A DNA stretch of 50,214 nucleotides from Actinomycetota bacterium (GTDB lineage: Bacteria; Actinomycetota; Actinomycetes; Nanopelagicales; Nanopelagicaceae). Both the position numbers and the translations under genes were made by a program. A model generated the notes under the pieces. It did no database searches. It was given only the letters and a program-made list of their open reading frames with translations, and was not told the DNA's origin. Where the stretch lies: NCBI GenBank assembly GCA_009704505.1, contig WLEB01000005.1:1-50214 (forward strand). The letters run 5' to 3'. The first letter of the stretch is position 1; every line of letters starts with the position of its first letter. Shown here one piece after another: positions 45,928 through 50,214 of the stretch.

Positions 45928-46880
45928 TATGCGGCCACTCTTTCAATCGCTCGAAGTCGAACCGATTGTGATCGTGAGTTTTCTTCGACTTCTTCATCAG
46001 TTGGTCCCTGACTTCCACGAAAAACCAAGGCAAACTTTGCGGCAAATTCTGGAAGTTCCACCGGAAGTTCGCGTGGAGTCCCAGAGGTACTAGCTGACAC
46101 AAAAATCTCTTTAACGATTCGATCCTCAAGTGATTGAAAAGACATAACTACTAACCGAGCTCCAATATTTAAAATCTCTAGTGCAGCTGGAAGCGCGCGA
46201 CTAATGCTTCCAAGCTCATCATTTGTCTCAATGCGAAGTGCCTGAAAGGTTCTCTTGGCTGGATTACCACCGGTTCGACGAGTTGCCGCTGGAATTGCTT
46301 CCTTTACTAAAGCAGCTAGTTGAGCAGTCGAATTCATGGGTGCGATCTCTCGAGTTTTTACTATCGACTCAACAATTCGAGTAGCGAATTTTTCTTCACC
46401 ATAAGTTCTTAAAATTCGAACCAACTGACCAGGCTCATATGTATTGACTATCTCTGCCGCTGTTAAGGATTGCCTGCGATCCATACGCATATCTAGTGGA
46501 GCATCTTGGGAGTAAGAAAAACCTCTATCAGATTGATCTAACTGCATTGATGATGTGCCAAGATCAAATAGAGCGCCATCGATTTTCTTAAAGCCAAAGC
46601 TGCTTACAACTTCACCAATGGCATCAAAACTTTGGTGAGCTGTCAGAAGTCGATCTCCAAATTCAGCAAGTCTGATGCTGGCTTTTGAGATTGCTTCAAG
46701 ATCTCGGTCAATTGCTATCACTGTTAGATGTGGAAACTTTTGGAGTAGAGCTTGAGTATGTCCACCAAGGCCCAGCGTTGCATCAACAACAACTGGATTT
46801 TCCGAAGATTCAATTGCGGGAGAAAGAAGGTCGATGCAGCGATCACGCATTACAGAAATATGTTCGTTTTCGATACTCAC
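45927..46880 (-). CDS. rsmH: 16S rRNA (cytosine-1402-N4)-methyltransferase
   Basis: 317 residues from the GTG at 46880, which has AAAGGGGG just upstream; the ATG eight codons earlier lacks a ribosome site. RsmH (formerly MraW) methylates C1402 of 16S rRNA using S-adenosylmethionine. The cofactor motif is VVDATLGLGGHTQALL; GALFDLGTSSMQLDQSDRGFSYS, PLDMRMD, GGNPAKRTFQALRIETNDEL and VVMSFQSLEDRIVK are all diagnostic. A structured RNA element precedes it. Confidence 0.96.
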   Translation of the reverse strand: MSIENEHISVMRDRCIDLLSPAIESSENPVVVDATLGLGGHTQALLQKFPHLTVIAIDRDLEAISKASIRLAEFGDRLLTAHQSFDAIGEVVSSFGFKKIDGALFDLGTSSMQLDQSDRGFSYSQDAPLDMRMDRRQSLTAAEIVNTYEPGQLVRILRTYGEEKFATRIVESIVKTREIAPMNSTAQLAALVKEAIPAATRRTGGNPAKRTFQALRIETNDELGSISRALPAALEILNIGARLVVMSFQSLEDRIVKEIFVSASTSGTPRELPVELPEFAAKFALVFRGSQGPTDEEVEENSRSQSVRLRAIERVAA

Positions 46881-46928
46881 TTGTCCCCCTTTTCTTATTG
46901 ACATCCCGCTTCATTTTTTTTACATCAG

Positions 46929-47031
46929 CTCTCATCTCTGGTCACTGCCGGCCGACGGATCTAAAGTTGTAACGGCACCGGGGAAGGGGTGTCGCTACTT
47001 TCGAGGGGTCGGCAGTGGCCACAAATGAGAG
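46929..47031 (-). ncRNA. Long structured leader between mraZ and rsmH, candidate mraW RNA motif
   Basis: Starting directly after the mraZ stop, the minus-strand RNA has a 24-base arm (47031-47008, beginning CTCTCAT and ending GCCGAC) that pairs with 46956-46929 (beginning GTCGGC, ending ATGAGAG), with a 4-base insertion and few mismatches. Inside it, AAAGT/ACTTT and CACC/GGTG close a loop with CCUUCCCC. No U run follows, so it is not an ordinary terminator. An RNA called the mraW motif has been described upstream of mraW (rsmH) in Actinobacteria; position and size fit, but I cannot check the consensus. rsmH starts 48 bases after it. Confidence 0.6.
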
Positions 47032-47463
47032 TTAGAACAAACCTGGAAAGACCTCCTCTGACACTTCAGCAAAGCTCTTTTCACGATCGGCTAAATATTC
47101 ATTCCAGGAATTTGAATCCCAAATTTCTACTCGTGTATTTGCACCTATGACAACGCAGTCTTTTTCTAATCCTGCATATGTTCGAAGTGCTTGAGGAATC
47201 GTCACTCGACCTTGACGATCAGGAATTTCATCGTGTGCACCGGCAAACATCACGCGGCTGTAATCACGTGCTGACTTTGCAGTAACTGGTGCTTGTTTAA
47301 GTGTTTGAGTAATTTCAGAAAACTCTTGTGATGGAAAAACATAAAGACAACGTTCTTGTCCTTTAGTGATTACCAAACCTGCTGAAAGCTCTTCGCGAAA
47401 TTTCGCCGGAAGAATGAGGCGACCTTTTTCATCTAAGCGTGGTTCGTGGGTACCAAGAAACAT
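47032..47463 (-). CDS. mraZ: Transcriptional regulator MraZ
   Basis: 143 residues from the ATG at 47463 ([24 protein letters not shown]), the usual MraZ start; a GTG two codons earlier is possible. Two AbrB-like DXXXR repeats are seen: [14 protein letters not shown] in the first half and [15 protein letters not shown] in the second. MraZ forms a ring and binds tandem TGGGN repeats before its own gene, repressing the dcw cluster; such repeats are found just upstream (47523-47572). A GGTGA purine site precedes the ATG by six bases. Confidence 0.95.
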   Translation of the reverse strand: MFLGTHEPRLDEKGRLILPAKFREELSAGLVITKGQERCLYVFPSQEFSEITQTLKQAPVTAKSARDYSRVMFAGAHDEIPDRQGRVTIPQALRTYAGLEKDCVVIGANTRVEIWDSNSWNEYLADREKSFAEVSEEVFPGLF

Positions 47464-47503
47464 CCTCACTCACCCACTTCCCCTAGATAAAGCTCTTTTG
47501 AAA

Positions 47504-47521
47504 GCAGGCTCAACCGCCTGC
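47504..47521. repeat. Perfect dyad upstream of mraZ
   Basis: GCAGGC (47504-47509) and GCCTGC (47516-47521) are perfect inverted copies around six bases. On the minus strand the dyad includes a TTGAGC that could be a -35. It lies between the MraZ boxes and the mraZ start, so it might be an operator or an RNA hairpin in the leader. Confidence 0.4.
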
Positions 47522-47522
47522 A

Positions 47523-47572
47523 TAATTCCCCACTTTACTCCACTTTTCCCCTTTTTCAACCACCTTTCCCCA
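47523..47572 (-). promoter_or_regulatory. MraZ operator: five boxes with 10-base period
   Basis: On the minus strand five consecutive 10-base units start at 47572, 47562, 47552, 47542 and 47532: TGGGGAAAGG, TGGTTGAAAA, AGGGGAAAAG, TGGAGTAAAG, TGGGGAATTA. Three or more keep TGG and the A-rich half. MraZ is known to bind TGGGN repeats with 5-base spacers, which is the same 10-base phase. More G-rich units (GGGGTAAATA) may extend the array to about 47592. It lies 60-110 bases before the mraZ ATG. Confidence 0.75.
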
Positions 47573-47598
47573 TATTTACCCCCTTTGCCCCCACCTGG

Positions 47599-47635
47599 AC
47601 CCCACTGGGTTTTGCCCCTCGAGCGCTAGTGGGGT
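47599..47635. repeat. Inverted repeat at the far end of the mraZ regulatory region
   Basis: ACCCCACT (47599-47606) and AGTGGGGT (47628-47635) are perfect 8-base inverted copies with a 21-base centre. The GTGGGG core resembles a MraZ box, so the repeat may be two boxes in opposite directions, or a hairpin. No T run follows on either strand. Confidence 0.4.
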
Positions 47636-47669
47636 TGGAGGGCTGGGTCTGCCAGCTGGAAACGGGCAC

Positions 47670-47692
47670 AAAAAAACCCTCCTGGTGGAGGG
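47670..47692 (-). terminator. Intrinsic terminator after the DUF3040 gene
   Basis: On the minus strand CCCTCC-ACCA-GGAGGG (47692-47677) is followed by seven T (47676-47670). It ends transcription of the DUF3040 gene (stop at 47761) and separates it from the dcw cluster. Confidence 0.88.
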
Positions 47693-47760
47693 TCGAAAGT
47701 TAGGTTAAGTAGTGAGTCAATCCGCTAAAAAAAGGCGCGGATAGCTCCTAGATACAGGTG

Positions 47761-48135
47761 TTACTGGTTATTGCGCTCATCCCAGCGCTTATCCATGCGA
47801 TCGCGAAGTTTTGAACTCTTTTTTACCTTGCCGGCGCCATTTGATCTCTTTGAAAACGCTTTTGCTGTACCCACGGCCGAGAAGCTAGAAATTACGGTGA
47901 TAACGCCAGTCAATGCGATGAGGAAGCCAACGATCCCGATTGGGGCATTTTTGCTAATTACTCCAGCCAAGACTGTTACCAAGCCAAGAAGTAAAAGAGC
48001 CGCTCCCTTGAAAATTCTATTCTTTGAAGGAGTTAGCGGAGATGCCGATAGTGCAGATACAAGGCGTGGATCCTCAGTTAAAAGGGCAGCCTCCATCTCA
48101 TCTAGGAGGCGCTTTTCTCGATCAGATAGTGGCAC
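47761..48135 (-). CDS. DUF3040 family membrane protein
   Basis: 124 residues. The N-terminus PLSDREKRLLDEMEAALLTEDPRLVSAL is the typical start of the actinobacterial DUF3040 family; two membrane helices follow (about 40-62 and 66-88), and the C-terminal 35 residues are strongly basic. Function unknown. The start is GTG at 48135; TATTCT ends six bases before it, so the mRNA may be leaderless. A DUF3040 gene before mraZ is common in Actinobacteria as I recall. A strong terminator follows. Confidence 0.88.
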   Translation of the reverse strand: MPLSDREKRLLDEMEAALLTEDPRLVSALSASPLTPSKNRIFKGAALLLLGLVTVLAGVISKNAPIGIVGFLIALTGVITVISSFSAVGTAKAFSKRSNGAGKVKKSSKLRDRMDKRWDERNNQ

Positions 48136-48167
48136 CTGCTCAGAATAGAACAGATTTGCCTGACTTG

Positions 48168-49361
48168 CTACTCCTCCTGCTCATCACCAGAATCAATCAG
48201 CCGAGCAGGGCGCACAGAGCCTGCTCCAAAGCGCTCACGTGCTTTATCTATGGCGCCTTCTGCCTCTCGCCAGCCTTTTTCTCGCTCACCAAGCATCATT
48301 TGGACTGGCGCTCCGTCGGTTAAATTCTCCAAACTCACTCCCACAAGTCGAAGACGCGCGCGATCAATTCCTAGGGCTTCGTAAAGAGTCTTTACTACTT
48401 CATATACATCGTGGGTTCCATCAATTGGTAGAGGCAAAGTTTTCGATCGATTAATTGTTGAGAAATCCCCAAAGCGAACTTTGATGCTAATTGTCTTTGC
48501 AAATAATCCTTTATCCCGAAGTCTAGAAGTTGCGCGCTCGCAGAGCTTTAAATACTCACGCAAGATCTCTTCTGGATTATCAAGATCAGTTGGAAAAGTC
48601 TCTGCAGCACTAATACTTTTTTCGCCGTCATGTGGTGCAACATCTCGATAATCCCTACCCCAGGAAAGCTCATGTAATGTCGCACCCGCTGCTTCACCAA
48701 CTGCGCGAATCAAGGTTGTTCGGGGCAACTTGGCAATGTCTTCGATGATCCGAAGACCTAGGCGCTCTAAAACTTCAGCAGTTTTTGGACCAACACCCCA
48801 CATCGCTGAGATCGGAAGCGGGTGCAAGAAATCTAAAATCTGTTCTGGGGCAATTTCTAGCATCCCATTTGGCTTGCAATGTGTTGATGCTAATTTAGCA
48901 ATGAACTTGGATGGAGCGATTCCGACAGAACAGGTTATTCCTTCTTGGCTTTCTACTTTTGCGCGAATTGCTGTTGCAATCTCACGGCCAGTTCCTAATA
49001 GTTTCTTAGCTCCAGTGACATCTAAAAATGCTTCATCGACTGAAACTGGTTCGACGTTTGGAGTAAAGCTGTCAAAAATCTCCATTATGTTTGTAGAGAC
49101 CTCTTGATACCTGGCCATATCTACCGGCAAAAAAACTGCATGTGGTGCCAACCGCCTTGCTTGACTTACAGGCATTGCAGAATGGACTCCAAATTTTCGA
49201 GCTTCATAATTTGCCGCCGAGACCACACCCCGTGTGCCCATTCCAATCACAACGGCTTTGCCTTTTAACTCAGGATTATCGCGCTCTGCAACGGATGCAA
49301 AGAATGCATCCATATCTACATGAAGAATTGTGGCCTGCGTTGGCCCATCAATTGAATTCAT
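48168..49361 (-). CDS. dinB: DNA polymerase IV (Y family)
   Basis: 397 residues from the ATG at 49361, which overlaps the dnaE2 stop (ATGA); an in-frame ATG ten codons earlier is less likely. DinB copies past damaged bases. Catalytic acids are intact: D16 and D18 in HVDMDAFF, D109-E110 in SVDEAFLDV. The palm, thumb (MWGVGPKTAEVLERLG helix-hairpin-helix) and little-finger domains are complete. It ends RLIDSGDEQEE without an obvious beta-clamp motif. Intact catalytic residues separate it from ImuB, the inactive relative often paired with dnaE2. Confidence 0.92.
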   Translation of the reverse strand: MNSIDGPTQATILHVDMDAFFASVAERDNPELKGKAVVIGMGTRGVVSAANYEARKFGVHSAMPVSQARRLAPHAVFLPVDMARYQEVSTNIMEIFDSFTPNVEPVSVDEAFLDVTGAKKLLGTGREIATAIRAKVESQEGITCSVGIAPSKFIAKLASTHCKPNGMLEIAPEQILDFLHPLPISAMWGVGPKTAEVLERLGLRIIEDIAKLPRTTLIRAVGEAAGATLHELSWGRDYRDVAPHDGEKSISAAETFPTDLDNPEEILREYLKLCERATSRLRDKGLFAKTISIKVRFGDFSTINRSKTLPLPIDGTHDVYEVVKTLYEALGIDRARLRLVGVSLENLTDGAPVQMMLGEREKGWREAEGAIDKARERFGAGSVRPARLIDSGDEQEE

Positions 49362-50214
49362 ATTACGAGGGTACTTTGTTTGGTGCTCCAACTTTCGTAG
49401 GCAGCGCGCAGGTCCCAGACTCCAGTAGCTCTGATAGATATTCCCCTAGCCCCAGTTCGACGAGTTACTCCCCTAACTAGCAATAAGGATGTTGAATACA
49501 AAACATTTGCATACTCCCCCTGAACATCTGTAAAGAAAGTTGAATCGCTACACCCATATCCATCATCTAGGGTTAAAAAAATAACTCTCTTGCCCGATCG
49601 AACTGGCGGTGTCTGCATTGCAACCTTAACCCCTGCCACTAAAACCGATGATTGAGAGCGCTGTTTTAAAAGGTCGCTAGAACGTACTGCACCAATTGAA
49701 TTAAGAAATGCTCCATAGAACTCAATTAAATGACGTGACATATCTATTCCGAGGCGATCTACTTCATACTTAACGCTCTCAGCCGAAGACATTGCAGGCA
49801 GACCACTGCTAGTGAGTTCAGGGGGTGCAAAACTTAAATTCATCTGCGCACCTGAAACTACTGCTACTGCCGATTTCTGTAGATCCGAAAAATGCAGCAA
49901 TAAGTCTCGGCGATTAACATCAGGATGCAAACAGTCAAATGCTCCCGTAAGGATCATGCTTTCAATAACTGGCGTGCTAGCACCTGAGCGACGAACAAAA
50001 TCAGTTAGATCAATGTATGGCCGAGCAGCAATAATTGATGCAATTTCACTATCACTGATTCCACTAATTGTTGAAAGTGCAATACGAATTGAATTTCCAT
50101 GCTCTTCAACGCGATAAACCGCATCTGATGCATTGGCATCAAGAGGTGCGATCGTAATTCCCATCTGCCGTGCTTCATCAACAATTAAACGTTTGGGATA
50201 CATTCCTGGATCAT
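49358..50214 (-). CDS. dnaE2: Error-prone DNA polymerase DnaE2 (ImuC), C-terminal part
   Basis: The frame is open through the right edge, so only the last 285 codons or so are seen. The fragment begins PGMYPKRLIVDEARQMGI, followed by the helix-hairpin-helix region (about 50-110: LSTISGISDSEIASIIAARPYIDLTDF) and an OB fold (VLVAGVKVAMQTPPVRSGKRVIFLTLDDG). The end RRTGARGISIRATGVWDLR is typical of DnaE2, not of the replicative DnaE1 encoded at 21705-25211. Such enzymes work in damage-induced mutagenesis. The stop overlaps the dinB start by four bases. A LexA box, if any, is outside the window. Confidence 0.88.
   Translation of the reverse strand, partial: DPGMYPKRLIVDEARQMGITIAPLDANASDAVYRVEEHGNSIRIALSTISGISDSEIASIIAARPYIDLTDFVRRSGASTPVIESMILTGAFDCLHPDVNRRDLLLHFSDLQKSAVAVVSGAQMNLSFAPPELTSSGLPAMSSAESVKYEVDRLGIDMSRHLIEFYGAFLNSIGAVRSSDLLKQRSQSSVLVAGVKVAMQTPPVRSGKRVIFLTLDDGYGCSDSTFFTDVQGEYANVLYSTSLLLVRGVTRRTGARGISIRATGVWDLRAAYESWSTKQSTLVI

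Noticed and set aside
46881..46928. Intrinsic terminator of mraZ using the long stem before rsmH
   Set aside because: After the stem the minus-strand RNA has an A run, not a U run; the U run would be on the wrong side for the plus strand as well.
1..50214. CRISPR arrays, insertion sequences, prophage or toxin-antitoxin genes
   Set aside because: No regular direct repeats with spacers, transposase or integrase motifs, or foreign gene clusters were seen; the region is core chromosome.

Overview
The window looks like a piece of chromosome from an actinobacterium of modest GC content (roughly 42-45 % by eye). The evidence is gene content and order: a mraZ-rsmH-ftsL-ftsI-murE-murF-mraY-murD-ftsW-murG-murC-ftsQ-ftsZ cluster followed by pgeF-yggS-sepF-yggT, an ileS with an actinobacterial-type T-box leader, a Lys/Ala-tailed DksA/TraR protein beside lspA and rluD, a his-trp supercluster with a PriA-type hisA, and an ANTAR regulator next to pyk. 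The order matches what I recall of Streptomyces and Mycobacterium, in a lower-GC genome. A streamlined freshwater lineage of the Nanopelagicales (acI) kind would fit; this is inference. Genes are tightly packed with many ATGA/TAATG stop-start overlaps. I see no insertion sequence, prophage, CRISPR array or island of foreign composition.

Layout. Nearly everything is transcribed on the minus strand, so the order of expression runs right to left. From the right: the 3' part of dnaE2 and an overlapping dinB (50214-48168); a DUF3040 gene with a terminator behind it (48135-47670); a non-coding region of about 300 bases with phased MraZ boxes; the division and cell wall (dcw) cluster (47463-32927) and its tail pgeF-yggS-sepF-yggT (to 30850). 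ileS (27741-30863) is the only plus-strand protein gene, preceded by a T-box riboswitch. Leftwards follow dksA/traR-lspA-rluD, dnaE1, hisD-hisC-hisB-hisH-priA-hisF-hisI, trpE-trpM-like-trpC-trpB-trpA, a VKOR/DsbA oxidative folding pair, lgt, a VIT-type metal transporter, gltB-gltD, pyk, an odd class I tRNA with anticodon CAA, the ANTAR regulator, and the 5' end of a branched-chain amino acid binding lipoprotein.

How the genes work together. The dcw genes make and export lipid II (MurE-MurF-MurD-MurC, MraY, MurG), polymerise and cross-link it at the septum (FtsW, FtsI) and organise the ring (FtsZ, FtsQ, FtsL, SepF); a DNPR motif in MurE indicates meso-diaminopimelate. The his and trp genes share PriA as probable HisA/TrpF isomerase because no trpF lies here. 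GltBD supplies glutamate. VKOR reoxidises the DsbA-like protein, and Lgt and LspA mature lipoproteins such as the one at the left edge.

The items most worth a second look are: the short-variable-loop tRNA with anticodon CAA; IleRS with a swapped GXHH signature; the ileS T-box whose terminator stem also holds the likely Shine-Dalgarno sequence; a long structured element between mraZ and rsmH; the 10-bp-phased MraZ operators; a trp-operon membrane protein reduced to 56 residues; the missing divIVA; and several probable leaderless starts.
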